Notes under the pieces: model-generated
What the model saw: only the letters and a program-made list of their open reading frames with translations
What the model was told of the DNA's origin: nothing
Database searches by the model: none
NCBI GenBank assembly: GCA_012064415.1
Contig: SSNU01000228.1
Coordinates: 1-64,000 of the forward strand
DNA from: Gyrodactylus bullatarudis
Taxonomy: Eukaryota > Platyhelminthes > Monogenea > Gyrodactylidea > Gyrodactylidae
Reading direction: 5' to 3'
Length of the DNA stretch: 64,000 nucleotides
Translations under genes and position numbers: made by a program
Shown: positions 10,920 to 22,543 of the stretch, one piece after another
How the letters are laid out: each line of letters starts with the position of its first letter
Numbering within the stretch: the stretch's first letter is position 1

Positions 10920-11435
10920 CAGTCAGCTTTTTCTTTTTTCTGTAGTTGGTGCAACTTTTGTTTTAAATTTTTGTATATTATTCTTATTGAAATTTTGTAA
11001 TCTCTTTTTGTATCGAACCATGGCTCATCATGGTCTCATAAAATCTCCATACAAGAATATTTGCTATGCAAGCCAAACAAATTAAAGAAGGATTGCAAAG
11101 CATTTATATTACTAAAATTTAATTTTCTATATACATTTGCATGAGAAATATAAAATGGAATTTCTATAAAATTTAATTTTTCGAATCATTTCGTCTTGTT
11201 TACCAAGTATAAGACCTCTTAGATAGAATTTTATCCTTATCATATAGTACTGTACAAGCGTTTCATCTCAGTGGATAAGGTACATGACTATCTGACTACC
11301 GAAACGTCAGGAAGATTGCATTGATTGAAAAACTATTCCTATTAAGATAAAAATTTATGACTTTTAAATAAGTCTAACTTTTTCATCATTAACTCTAGAA
11401 TAGTCAGAATTTTTCGATTAATTTTTCCACTTTTG
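10920..11435. other. 3' flank of Van Gogh, no gene seen
   Basis: AT-rich sequence. I find no AATAAA soon after the stop codon. Nothing else is recognised. Confidence 0.4.
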
Positions 11436-11720
11436 TGAAAATTTAATGTGGCACGTTTCAAACTTGAATTTGAAGTTTAATTTTGATTTCAGGGAATGGT
11501 CAAAAGTCTGCTTTTAGGATTACGATTAGACAAGAAATTTCAATAGGCTAATTAAGATGTAATGTAAAAATCGATTTTTAAATCATTTTAACTGCTTGAA
11601 AATGAATGAAAATTTGATAATTCAAGATTCCTGAATATCGAAGAGAGCATCTAAAATAATATGTAATCAGTTCCTTTGTCTAATCGTGGTCCTAAAATTC
11701 ACCAAAAATTTTTGACTCAA
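11436..11720. repeat. degenerate foldback repeat (TTTTAGGATTACGATTAGAC family)
   Basis: TTTTAGGATTACGATTAGAC near 11512-11531 is mirrored by GTCTAATCGTGGTCCTAAAA near 11679-11698. The same core occurs at 56870 and at both arms of the structure at 63.4-64.0 kb. This is an old, shortened copy of that dispersed family. Confidence 0.45.
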
Positions 11721-11987
11721 AGTTAAAAATATTCAAATTCTAATTTAACCCTTTCAGTACCGTTGCTATATTTAACGATAAAAAATTATTTTTTTGTTAA
11801 TTTCTTTAGGTAAATTGGGCTTCGTTAATCATTAAGTTCATAAAATATGGACAAACTGCTCATTCCAGCAACCTATTTTTCATCGCTCTTGCATAATTTT
11901 AAAATCATGATCCCTGACACTGAAAAATGACGAAAGAATGCATACCAAATTTATCAATTGTTCCTTGATATTGTTTTCAACACAATA

Positions 11988-12967
11988 GAAAAATTGATAG
12001 CAGTTCGTTTCAGGTTCAGCGAAAAATCCTATTCATGTGATAGGATTAAATCAAGATAAAAATTGAGAACTGACTCTCTGAAATCTCGGGTTCTTTTTCA
12101 CCCCATTTGTATTGAAGCCCCCATAAGAAAAATAAATATTTCGGACGAGGGTTAAATGATTTTTTGGAAGATAAAAAGCCCAATTCTCTTTAAAATATGC
12201 TAGAATTAATATGATAATATGTCTAGAAAATTTTTGATTAGTGTTGATACGGGTCTTCAATAAACTTGACAAGAACTTATTGATTTCTACTGGTAACAAT
12301 AACCAGGCGAATATTTCCATTACTTCTGTCGAAGGCGCCAACAATACGTTCATCTTCTTTCTTATGAAAATTCTACCTGAACTAAAGTAGTAGTAGGCAA
12401 GCTGAATGAGGACATTCAGGAGGATTAAACAGTAAATATCCTGAAAAATTAAATTACCCTTAAATATTGATTGGCTCCTTCTACACCTAGTACATTGTTT
12501 GAAATTAGATCCAAAATACCCTTCATTGTGACATGGAGAAGACTCGAGATCAATAAAGATATTCTCTCTACCAATTAGTTACGAGTTGAAGTTTCTAAGT
12601 TGCAAGACTCGTAAGATGCCGTTCTCGTAAAATAGCATTTCATGAATGATTCTCTATTTCACTCATTATTGAGGCACCTTTGATTGATTCCCAGATTCTT
12701 TTTCGATAAAAAAGGCCAGTTCTCAATTTTTATCTTGATTTAATCCTATCACATGAATACTCTCCATTGAATATACTGAACCTTAACCGAACCATAGACT
12801 AAGTATAAGGTGGATATAGACAGTTTTATACTAAATAATAGGCTCGAATAGACCTTACACCATGATTCCCCACTTTTAAGAACTCAAATGAATCTGATTG
12901 GCTAGCGCAATAGGAGTGTTAAGCCCAATTTTTCGCTGAACCTGAAACGAACTGCTACCGAAAAATT
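11988..12967. mobile_element. TIR element with 8-bp duplication, nested in the piggyBac-like element
   Basis: The element proper is 11996-12959. The left end reads GATAGCAGTTCGTTTCAGG and the right end is its inverse (ending ACTGCTACC). Both sides carry the 8-bp direct repeat GAAAAATT (11988-11995 and 12960-12967). The left arm continues at 12037-12072, matched at 12717-12752; the right arm has about 180 extra bases. Its ends are homologous to those at 3256 and resemble the 3364-4591 element, so they form one family. No transposase is recognised inside. Confidence 0.7.
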
Positions 12968-12981
12968 TGTTCTGATAAAAA

Positions 12982-13174
12982 GCTAGATCTAATGCTATTC
13001 CCAATGACGGTTGGTAAAAATCTACTCTCTAATATTCGAGTAAAACAAATCGGGAATTTGAGCGAGATAAAGTCTAAAAATAAACATGAGATTTATAGAG
13101 TTCCAAGAAACAAAAGAGGAAGGTGTTCAATATGTAATAAATTTGATACGATTTCTTACGAAGTTTCACAGTTC
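12982..13174 (+). pseudogene. piggyBac-type transposase C-terminal fragment, left copy
   Basis: An open frame encodes a fragment with HEIYRVPRNKRGRCSICNK. A basic stretch followed by RCSIC resembles the start of the C-terminal Cys-rich finger of piggyBac-family transposases, but only one Cys pair is left, so this is tentative. The frame runs on to a stop at 13202-13204. It lies in a TTAA element with CCCTTT ends, which agrees with the call. Confidence 0.4.
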
Positions 13175-13384
13175 GATCTTCTTATGACTCAGATGATTAT
13201 ATGAAAAAATCAAAAAAATTTCATAATTTAGGTCATAAATTTGGCATGTTCCATGTGGCTACATTGGTACTGTAGGGTGGTAAAATTTGACTTTCCAAAT
13301 AAATTGAGTTAGAAGAATGTTTCTTTTTTCCTCCATAATTATTTTTCATTCAAAATACATTGTTAATCAAATATTTTATCCATT

Positions 13385-13577
13385 GAACTGTGAAACTTCG
13401 TAAGAAATCGTATCAAATTTATTACATATTGAACACCTTCCTCTTTTGTTTCTTGGAACTCTATAAATCTCATGTTTATTTTTAGACTTTATCTCGCTCA
13501 AATTCCCGATTTGTTTTACTCGAATATTAGAGAGTAGATTTTTACCAACCGTCATTGGGAATAGCATTAGATCTAGC
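13385..13577 (-). pseudogene. piggyBac-type transposase C-terminal fragment, inverted right copy
   Basis: Exact reverse complement of 12982-13174, encoding the same fragment (HEIYRVPRNKRGRCSICNK). The two copies flank 210 bases of unrelated sequence. The lack of differences implies a recent inverted duplication, conversion between arms, or an assembly artefact. Confidence 0.4.
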
Positions 13578-14377
13578 ATTTTTCTACTGAGTTGAAAACA
13601 GTATCGAATAAATGATTGATTGATTTGGTATCCTCCATGACTCTAGATTCACAAAAAAATCATGCATCAATTCTGTTAGAGCTGTTTCGGGATAATATTT
13701 GAATTAATTCCCCGTTTCACAAGTTATTTGGTGAGTTCTGTTCAAAGCCAATCTTGCATTTGAAGATTATTTGTTCATTCATTGCTTGATCAGAAATAGC
13801 AAAATTTGCAGGAAAATCTTTTCTAAAGACCAAGTAGGGATCGAATTTTGAACAGACGATCATAGTTATGGTCAGTTCTAATTTTGATAAGCTGTTCCTT
13901 ATCATTAAATGCTGTAATTTTTTGTTGAATCCAAATTTTTCCGTTATAATGTAAATTAATGAAGTTCTATATTTTGTTGAGACAAAAAGGAAGGAAAAAA
14001 ATTTTTCGTTTCTGAGGTGGTCAATTTCTATATACCTACAATACCAATGTGGCCAATTGGATACAAAACTAAGATCAAAATAGCCAAGGAGATAATTCGA
14101 TTATAGTTAGTTAACACTATGAGTAAGAACTTTCTGTTATGTTATATATAATACTTTCGACAAAACACCACTTTGAATTATGCATCATTTCTTCATTTTT
14201 CAGTGTCAGGGATCATGATCTTAAATTTATGCTATAGAAATGAAAAATAGGTTGTTGAAAAGAGCAGTTTATCGATATCTAATGAACTTAATGATTAAAG
14301 AATTGAAATTTACCTAAATAAATTAACAAAAAAAGAATGATTATCGTTAAATGTAGCCACGTTACTGAAAGGGTTAA

Positions 14378-15824
14378 GATGGTATTGAAAGAGTTTAAAA
14401 ATTTTAAATTTAAATTGATGATGCCAGAGAATTTCAAAGAGCTTTATTTCGGGCATACTCTTCAATTTATTCATGCCGTTATATATTTTACCGTTTATCT
14501 TTTTACTCTCGATAGTCTAAGACTACCTGATAATTTTAAATGAAGTCTAAATTGAAGTCTTCAATGATACAAACTTTGGCTATATTCTATAGAAAATTTG
14601 CTTGCTCATCCTTTGCAGCGAGGTGAATTTTCATAGTTATCAATAATGGAAAGACACAAACACGATTCCAAGTAAACTTATTGAGAAACAAGATAACTAT
14701 TCTCTGATTTAAGCCTAATTTGACCATTTTAAATTATATATCAAAGAATAATCGAATTACACATTCAATGTCACATATGTTTTCGCAGTCTGCTATGTGA
14801 CTCAAATGAATTAAAAATTTGAAACTAAAAAGTTGTTTTCTAACAAAACCAGAATTCTCTTACAGGTTTGTTCAGCAGTTGATTATTGAAATTTCGAAGC
14901 AAAGCTTTTTTCAGTTTCCATACTGATCTTGTCTTACTCTTTAATTGGCAAAATTAAATTCTCAGAAGATAGAATAGAAGTATAATAATAATGAGAGTTT
15001 TAATGAAAAATTTTATTTCCGAAAAAATCTGATCAATATAAAAGTATGAAAAAAACAGAAATCCGATTCCGAAAGTCTCATCACGATTAACAACAACAGC
15101 AGCATGGCCCAGGCTGTTGTTGTGTCTTATTGTTACAGCAACATCCCGACATTAATCGATCCAAGAAAAGAAATATTAGGATGACTCCCAATCCTTGAAA
15201 GTATTTCATATTCCAATATGCACCTTTTGTTCCTCTGGTCTTGAGAAGATTTTCAAATCAAATTCAAAGTTGTAATTATCTTAACTGGCTCAATTGAGGT
15301 ATGATTCTCTTCTTGTAAAACAACTTGTATTTTGGGGTTGGATACTATCAAGTGTGCAAGAAATAATACATGTGAGTATTAGTAACTACGCAAAATGTAT
15401 TTAAACTGATTAATTGCAATTGCGTCAGGATAAAGGATTTGAGAAAAATATAATTAAAATTTGCAAATAAAAACGATAAACTTACAACTCGAATTCTGAT
15501 TTTTGAAGTAAAGATTCGAAAAAACTATAAGAAATTGAGTGTAAAAGTAATACTCATATTTCATAAATTAGAAGATCAACAGGCCTCAAAAGAGTTTTTA
15601 ATAAAAGACTATGAATATAAAACTTTATAAGAAGAAGAAAATATTTTTTAAATTATTATAATTATTTCAAGCCAAGTAGCATTTTGTAAAATGTCGACGA
15701 GTTGAAAAAAAAACATATTTCCATAGCCAACTATTGTCTACGGTTGTTGAGGGTAACCATAGAAAAATTAAATTTAATATGAAAATACTTGTTAATATAT
15801 CCTCTATTCATCTACCGACTCGTC
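14378..15824. other. upstream flank of the K2P channel gene
   Basis: No gene supported. A TATAAAAG sits at 15037-15044, about 780 bp before the chosen start codon. An 11-bp perfect hairpin (ACAACAACAGC at 15090-15100 with its inverse at 15113-15123) surrounds the ATG of a 26-codon open frame (15103-15183). A non-coding first exon is possible here but not shown. Confidence 0.3.
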
Positions 15825-18800
15825 ATGTCTAAGGTTTCTAAACAAGTTATCGGACTAGAGGGTGATAAGGTCAATACGCTGGAGAAAAACTATTCTCGCA
15901 ATGTCTGTGGTACATGCAAAGTTATTATGGGTGTTGTTTTCGGCCAGATTGGCTTACTATGCATCTTGATAGGATATTTAGTCGGCGGAGCTTATATGTT
16001 TCGATATTTGGAATTAGAAAATGAGTATAACACGTGCAATTCAAAGTTGAAAATTTATCAAGAAAAACTCCAGAGCTCTACGAAACGTGTCATCGGCCTA
16101 GGCAATTCAGGTCTTGAGGAGAAAGAGATTGTACAAAAGGTTAGCGAAGTGCTAACTGGCTTTTCAAAGGAAATGTTTGCCCTTGACTTTTTGCCAAGAG
16201 CAGATTGCCAAGATATTATCCATACAACTTACGGATCCAACTGGAATTTCATCAATTCACTTCTATTCTGTGCTACCATTGTGACATCTGTTGGTAAGTT
16301 ACTTTACACTTTCTCTAATTTTAGCAAGAAGAAATTCCTTAAAATACAGAATACAAAATCAAAATTTGTATTTTTTCATAATCAGAAGTTATTTTTTTCA
16401 TCTGATAAATCTCTATTTCAAAATAATTGAAAGGATCATAAATTTTGTAATAATCCTAAAGAGTTTATAGGTTAAAATCCTTTGCAGGAGTTAATACAAT
16501 TTTCAAATAGTTTTGGTGCTGAATTAATTTAAAATTATATGGATAACTACTATCAAGTATAATGATAATATCGTTAAAAATTTAAACAGGTTATGGACAG
16601 ATAGCACCAAAGACATTCTGGGGTCGTGTCGTTTGTATGTTCTATGGCGTGATAGGTATACCTCTGATGCTTATCTATTTGTCACAAATTGGTCATTCAC
16701 TTGCAAAAATATTCAAATTTGTCTATCTGAATATAATCTGTTGTCGTTGTTGCCATGATACCCTGAAAAGAAGACGCAAAATTCAAAAAGAAAAACTCAA
16801 AGTCCTTTATGGAGATTTAGAAAATCATAAATACCATGAAAGTTTGAAGAATGGACTCAAGTATGAAAAGAAAGATGTAAGTTTCATCACTATCTATCCC
16901 TATCTATAAAGAGATATCCTCAAGATTCTTGAATTTAATAGAGGGTTTAAAATATGTCATTTTGTAATATTCTGGGAACTGTTTAAGAATCTTTTTAATT
17001 AGATTCCACCAGAACTAGTGGATGATGAAACTGATGATGAGATTGAACGACTCGACAGGTTCGATGAGAAGAAAGACTTTTCTGTGCCAATTACTGTTAG
17101 TATTGGTGTAATCCTTGCCTATATCATCATTGGATCGTATATATTCCCTGTTTGGGAATCATGGTCAGTATTGGATTCAGCATACTTTTGCTTTATCACT
17201 GTAGCAACAATCGGATTCGGAGATCTTGTCCCAGGAATGGGAAGATTTGATCAGGTAATTCTGTTAAGTAGGATAAATAAAATTCCATATAAAAACAATA
17301 ATTATTAAAATTTAGCATTCTTGCTCATTGATAACCTTGTTTTAAGAATCTAAGATAAAATAGAATAATTTAAATATGTTCAATTTCTAGTACACAAATC
17401 CTCAAAATGAGGTGAAAATCATGATTAAAATATGCGATACTACGGAAGGAACAAAATTTCAAAGCAGATTAATAAAATTCAGTTATTCTTCAGAGCCTAG
17501 CGTAACAGCTTCCAAAAGAAATTTGAATTTTTTACTTTTACACAAAGAGTGGAGATTAGTGAGATAGGTTCCAAGCCTGAACAGATAGCTGAAAAGGGTC
17601 TGGGAACAAGTTCTAGAGAAATTTTTTAGACTTTCTAGAATTTTAATGTCAGTAAAAATGAACTTTTTAAAGCAAAAAATAAGAAATAAAATGCGATGAA
17701 AAAAAGAGAATATTTTTCGATATCTAGTCGTTAAAATTTTTTCGAAATTTCATTATTTAAATCTAGGCTGTGTAATTAATAACAAGACGTGTCACTTTTA
17801 TTTTGACCAAAATAAACTTGAATGAACCTGATCCGAAATTTGACGCAGATTCTGAGTGTGGCTTGAGTCTAATTAGTCATTAAAGGATGTAATTATCAAG
17901 ATGACGAATTAATTTCTCCATTCAAAATTCAGATTTAATTTATACTAAACAAACGAGTTCAATAGGGTTTAGTGGTACAGATCGAATCAGGAGAAATTTC
18001 TCTACAAATTGAGACCAAAAATCAAGAAAATGAAAAGAATTGTCCAAAAGATTATTTTTCAAAATGCTTGTCCAGCTTAAAAGTATGATTATGATAAGAA
18101 AAAACTGTTTCAATAGTCAAAAACAGGGTATGTGCATTCTCAAGCACCAAAACTGGTGGAGAAGTGTAGGTTCAATCACTCCCCGGATTTAATAGAGAGC
18201 ATTTTTGTGATGTGGTGGGGATAGGCTGATGTATCTAGGGCATTTTTTTCTCTTAGGTAATGATGTAACATTGATTGTCCTTTTTCCTAATAAAAGGTGG
18301 AGTTTAGTGAGATAGCTTCTACAGATAGCCTGAACAGATAGCTGAAAAGAAACTGACAACAAGTTCTAGAGAAATATTTTAGACTTTCAAGAATTGTAGT
18401 GTCAGCAAAAATGAACTTTTTAAGGCAAACATGAAAAATAAAATGTGAATATTAATAACACAGTCTAGCAAAAAAAGTAGGTAACGATAAAATTTGGAGG
18501 AATGGTAGAGTTTGATGTGAAAGTAAAAAATATCAACCAAAAAAATTTTTCAACGTGTAGTTTTCGAGTAATTTGACATTTAGTACGAAAAAAATTGAGT
18601 CAAATTTTATCCTATAGAATTTTTATTTCTNNNNNNNNNNNNNNNNNNNNNNNNNNNNNNNNNNNNNNNNNNNNNNNNNNNNNNNNNNNNNNNNNNNNNN
18701 NNNNNNNNNNNNNNNNNNNNNNNNNNNNNNNNNNNNNNNNNNNNNNNNNNNNNNNNNNNNNNNNNNNNNNNNNNNNNNNNNNNNNNNNNNNNNNNNNNNN

Positions 18801-20335
18801 NNNNNNNNNNNNNNNNNNNNNNNNNNNNNNNNNNNNNNNNNNNNNNNNNNNNNNNNNNNNNNNNNNNNNNNNNNNNNNNNNNNNNNNNNNNNNNNNNNNN
18901 NNNNNNNNNNNNNNNNNNNNNNNNNNNNNNNNNNNNNNNNNNNNNNNNNNNNNNNNNNNNNNNNNNNNNNNNNNNNNNNNNNNNNNNNNNNNNNNNNNNN
19001 NNNNNNNNNNNNNNNNNNNNNNNNNNNNNNNNNNNNNNNNNNNNNNNNNNNNNNNNNNNNNNNNNNNNNNNNNNNNNNNNNNNNNNNNNNNNNNNNNNNN
19101 NNNNNNNNNNNNNNNNNNNNNNNNNNNNNNNNNNNNNNNNNNNNNNNNNNNNNNNNNNNNNNNNNNNNNNNNNNNNNNNNNNNNNNNNNNNNNNNNNNNN
19201 NNNNNNNNNNNNNNNNNNNNNNNNNNNNNNNNNNNNNNNNNNNNNNNNNNNNNNNNNNNNNNNNNNNNNNNNNNNNNNNNNNNNNNNNNNNNNNNNNNNN
19301 NNNNNNNNNNNNAGAAATAAAAATTCTATAGGATAAAATTTGACTCAATTTTTTTCGTACTAAATGTCAAATTACTCGAAAACTACACGTTGAAAAATTT
19401 TTTTGGTTGATATTTTTTACTTTCACATCAAACTCTACCATTCCTCCAAATTTTATCGTTACCTACTTTTTTTGCTAGACTGTGTTATTAATAACAAGAC
19501 GTCTCACTTTTATTTTGACCAAAATAAACTTGAATGAGCCTGATCCGAAATTTGACGCAGATTCTGAATCTGGTCTCAGAATTTGGGAATTGCTTTTAGT
19601 TTCAGAGATATTCGCAGAAAATCGAATTTTCCCTAAAAGGATTTACTAATTGATTAGCGGTTGAATACTTGATTGATTAAAGTAATGAATTGAAAATCTA
19701 TTCAAAAACCCCTTCTCAGAATGTTTAATTTTACGCTTGAAGATGAGTTCTGACGGGCTTGAGTAGCTTAAGTTGAATGAATAAAACATACTTGATTTAT
19801 TTGAATACAATTTCCAAATTTGGAGACCAGATTGAGAATCTGCGTCAAATTTCGAATCAGTATCATTCTAGTTTATTTCATAAAAACTAAAATAAAAGTG
19901 ACACGCTGTGTAATTATATAGATATAATGAGAGAATAAAAGAATTTAATTATTGTTATTTTTGTAGCCCCAAGTGATTTTTGAACTAGTAATCTGTGCAC
20001 TATACTCCCTCATTGGTCTATCCTTGATTTCTATGTGCATAAATCTTGTACAGAATGAAATAGAATATAAATTCGCCTGGATCGGTCTTAAAGTTGGACT
20101 AGGCAAGAGGAATTTGAAATACTTGCCAAAGCGTAGAGACTCTAACAGCAGTAATTCTTCACAAGAAAGTGATTTGGAAGATTTAATCGATATTATCAGA
20201 AAGAATGAGTTAGAACCAAAAGTAGAAGAGGACCAATTAGAGGAGGAGGAACACAAGGAGGAAGATGAAGGTGATAAGAAAAAGGAGGATGATGAAACTA
20301 AAGATAAAGAGGAGACACCAGAAAACAACGAGTAA
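15825..20335 (+). CDS. two-pore-domain potassium (K2P/TWK-type) channel, four exons
   Basis: Exons 15825-16293, 16590-16876, 17003-17254 and 19967-20335 join in phase to give 458 aa. The product is a K+ leak channel of the plasma membrane, working as a dimer. Membrane helix 1 lies near 34-55. The extracellular cap (about 60-135) holds a helical stretch and Cys. Pore loop 1 carries the filter TSVGYG (154-159), split by intron 1 in the Gly codon. Helix 2 is near 169-190. A basic/acidic cytoplasmic loop follows, then helix 3 near 280-300, pore loop 2 with TIGFGD (321-326) and helix 4 near 340-362 (ALYSLIGLSLISMCINLVQ). The tail is Ser-rich, then strongly Glu/Lys/Asp-rich. Layout and the PITVSIGVILAYIIIGSYIF block fit the invertebrate TWK group. 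Start: ATG MSKVSK, the first ATG in the frame; the frame also opens a little upstream. Intron 3 (2.7 kb) is filled with repeats and an N gap. Confidence 0.92.
17549..17870. repeat. first copy of a duplicated block in K2P intron 3
   Basis: It has two parts: 17549-17700 (AACAAGTTCTAGAGAAAT core) and 17768-17865 (ACAAGACGTGTCACTTTTA start). Both recur in the same order at 18296-18450 and 19486-19575, where a Tc1-like element separates them. This indicates a tandem duplication followed by insertion into the second copy. Confidence 0.6.
18296..18450. repeat. second copy of the duplicated block, left part
   Basis: Direct repeat of 17549-17700 with scattered differences. Both copies contain AACAAGTTCTAGAGAAAT and AAAAATGAACTTTTTAA. 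Confidence 0.6.
18456..19487. mobile_element. Tc1/mariner-like TIR element, interior unsequenced
   Basis: The arms are perfect inverted copies of each other: 18458-18630 and 19313-19485 (173 bp each), starting ACACAGTCTAGCAAAAAAAG, flanked by TA on both sides (18456-18457 and 19486-19487). The CAGT-type start, TA duplication and A-run suit Tc1-like elements. Everything between the arms is N (18631-19312), so no transposase can be read. The arms match right up to both gap edges, so the true arm length and the true gap size are unknown. Confidence 0.6.
18631..19312. other. assembly gap (682 N)
   Basis: A run of N flanked on both sides by the same sequence in opposite orientation. An inverted repeat is a common reason for assembly failure. 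Gap size may be an estimate. Confidence 0.99.
19486..19912. repeat. MITE-like inverted repeat in K2P intron 3
   Basis: The left arm (about 19490-19600) contains CACTTTTATTTT and AAATTTGACGCAGATTCTGA. The right arm (about 19800-19910) is the inverse, ending GTGACACGCTGTGTAATTA. The left arm is also the direct repeat of 17768-17865. It ends about 55 bp before the acceptor of K2P exon 4. Confidence 0.55.
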
Positions 20336-22416
20336 ATCTAGAGAATGGAGTTTATCCTTAACAAAATCACTCACTGGCATTATTCCTATCGAAAACATAA
20401 ATGCAACTTCTATTTTCCGAGATTTCCATAAAAGTTATCATTCATAATTTTTCATTAACCTTTTTAACTTCAAATTGAAATTGTAGTTTTAAAATTTTCA
20501 AATTCACTTTATCCTTTTTTTAAATATACAAGATTCATTTCATTATTTTTTGCTAGAATATTTTTATTTTTCCCGCCAATTCCGCATTTTTCTCTTTGAA
20601 AATGTCTAATCTAAAGTTCATGAAATCAAACAGAACATTTAATAAATAGCTTATCAAATTCTTATTTAAACATACATGAAAATGATCAAGAAATTGAAAT
20701 TCAACCATCTCACGATAGCAGGGCCTATCATATTTAACCAGCTTCTGTAACTATGATCCTAAACGACCTTTTTCCTAACCTCTTACTATTCTAAACTAAA
20801 TATATAGCATTGTACGTTTCGCTTGGGAGGAATTTGAAATTATCTCGAAATGATTCCAAGATGTCTAGTAGAAATTCCCTAGCGTTAAATAAACTATATG
20901 AAGACTAAATGATTAAAATAATCTTGAATGTGATCCTCAAGAGCTAAGCATAGGTTTCTAATTTTATACAGAAGGATGATGAAATTCATGACTCTACCGA
21001 AATTTTTGTCTGCTAATCTAAATAGAAAGGAAAACTATTTGACATTATCTTACACGTAAATTTATTTTTAAATTCCAAAAATTTACTATTTTTCCAAAGT
21101 TTTATTTGGATTTTTTCTTTTTTCAAATATTTCATAATTTTTGCCTAATTTCTGATTGATTCCGGGCACACTTCTGTAGGAATTCATCATTCTGACCTTA
21201 AAGTCCATTATAGGGGGGGGGTCTTATTGTCCTTGCATAAAGTATGAAACTGGTGGATGTAAATTTTTCAATTTTCATCTAAAACGCGAAAAAGATGAAA
21301 AACAAGTTTCATTACACAATTATAAAGGAAAATAAATGAGTAAGATTAGATGACATGAGAAATAATGATTTCTACTTATTCATCGTCCATCTAACAAATA
21401 ACAGGATTTGACAATGTAACTGTGATGGAAAAGCACAAAAATGGAAGAATTGCCTTTAACAGAAATGTAACTCTTGATTACAATTAGACTTGATCCAGTA
21501 TTAAGATCTTAACATGTCACAGTCTTGTATAACTTGGTTAAATTGATGAATTTTCCTGTCCTTAAATTAAATATTATTTATAAAATGGATAATTAATTAA
21601 TAATATCATAATGATAACAGTTGTAATTAATGGGCTTATTGTGTACACGATTAGATAATGAAAGAATTAATAACATTTTCAATAATAATTACTTTGTACA
21701 AATAATAAAACAATTTTCCATGTAGCAAATCGTTCAGATTCACATGTCTTTATTCTTTATCATTGTTAATTTTTTTTCATCGACTAAAGCCAATACAATA
21801 AAGTGTTTTGAAAGGAAATAATATTTTGGTCTTTAATCATTATAAAGGAATAAATAAAAATATCCAAAACATTGTCTCTTTTTGTCATTGTCGTAAAGAA
21901 GCAATGTAATGTTTTTTTACAAGAGGAAAATAGTTAAATATTGAATCCTAAAATGTCGGGAGGGGCAGCTTTGATGTCTAATTTCACAGGAATCGTATTC
22001 GCATTGCACGACCAGGATAACTTTCACAAGTGTAATGCTGAGGTAGATAGAGAATAAATTAAAATTGAAGCGCACTAAATATCTATTCTAAAGATTTAAA
22101 GACTTTAGTTCGTATAAAATGATGATGTCAACAAATCTCAAGCCTCTTACTTTGATAATATAAAGCTAATTGATATCAAGTTGGAAAATCAAGAAAGTCA
22201 ATTATGCCAAATCTGATTTAATGATTCACCTCGATGATGGAGTTTGAAAATCATTGAAAATTGGATAAATAAAAACCTTCATCAAACATTCCATTTTTTG
22301 GTGAAAAAATTGAGATTTTTATAGAAATAATAGACTCCCAACTTCGTATCAACCAATTTTATGTGTTCAAACATATTCTAATAGACTAATTTAATTATTA
22401 AAAAAATTTGCTGATA
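20336..22416. other. intergenic region between two convergent genes (K2P and Enabled)
   Basis: A possible polyadenylation signal for the K2P gene, AATAAA, is at 20641-20646, 306 bp after its stop. A run of nine G lies near 21212. Otherwise AT-rich with no gene or repeat recognised. Confidence 0.45.
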
Positions 22417-22543
22417 TCACAAATTAAAGTTACCTTCGATAATTTCGTATTTGGCCTTTGACAATTCCTTCATAAAGAACGCTGTCAAATCTTTTTGAAG
22501 AACTTCCAGATCTGCATGGGTTACAAAACCTTTGGTATCACTA
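22417..22543 (-). CDS. ena: Enabled exon 7 (tetramerisation coiled coil)
   Basis: It encodes SDTKGFVTHADLEVLQKDL, then FFMKELSKAKYEIIEGNFNL and a TGA stop. This matches the C-terminal Ena/VASP coiled coil (pattern VKKELQKVKEEII). A second in-phase acceptor 3 nt later would drop one Ser. Confidence 0.88.

Larger units (their letters stand above)
11745..14377. mobile_element. piggyBac-like element with TTAA duplication (non-autonomous, rearranged)
   Basis: The body is 11749-14373, bracketed by TTAA at 11745-11748 and 14374-14377. Ends read CCCTTTCAGTACCG and, inverted, CCCTTTCAGTAACG, and the arms stay similar for about 190 bp. TTAA targets and CCCTTT ends are the signature of the piggyBac superfamily. 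Inside are a second, unrelated TIR element (11996-12959) and a perfect 193-bp inverted duplication whose reading frame resembles the Cys-containing C-terminus of a piggyBac transposase. No full transposase survives. Confidence 0.7.

Noticed and set aside
12051..12353. 100-codon minus-strand frame in the nested TIR element
   Set aside because: No recognisable domain. Its C-terminal end is formed by the inverted arm, so it is probably chance.
15090..15123. Hairpin with 11-bp perfect stem around an ATG, possible microRNA precursor or uORF
   Set aside because: The stem is too short for a microRNA precursor, it is built from a CAA repeat, and there is no evidence for transcription. Kept only as a note in the K2P upstream region.
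18595..19348. Two long symmetrical open frames across the N gap
   Set aside because: Created by unknown bases between inverted arms; no coding evidence.
20265..20447. Overlapping plus-strand frame at the K2P 3' end
   Set aside because: A shadow of the acidic C-terminal tail of the channel in another frame.
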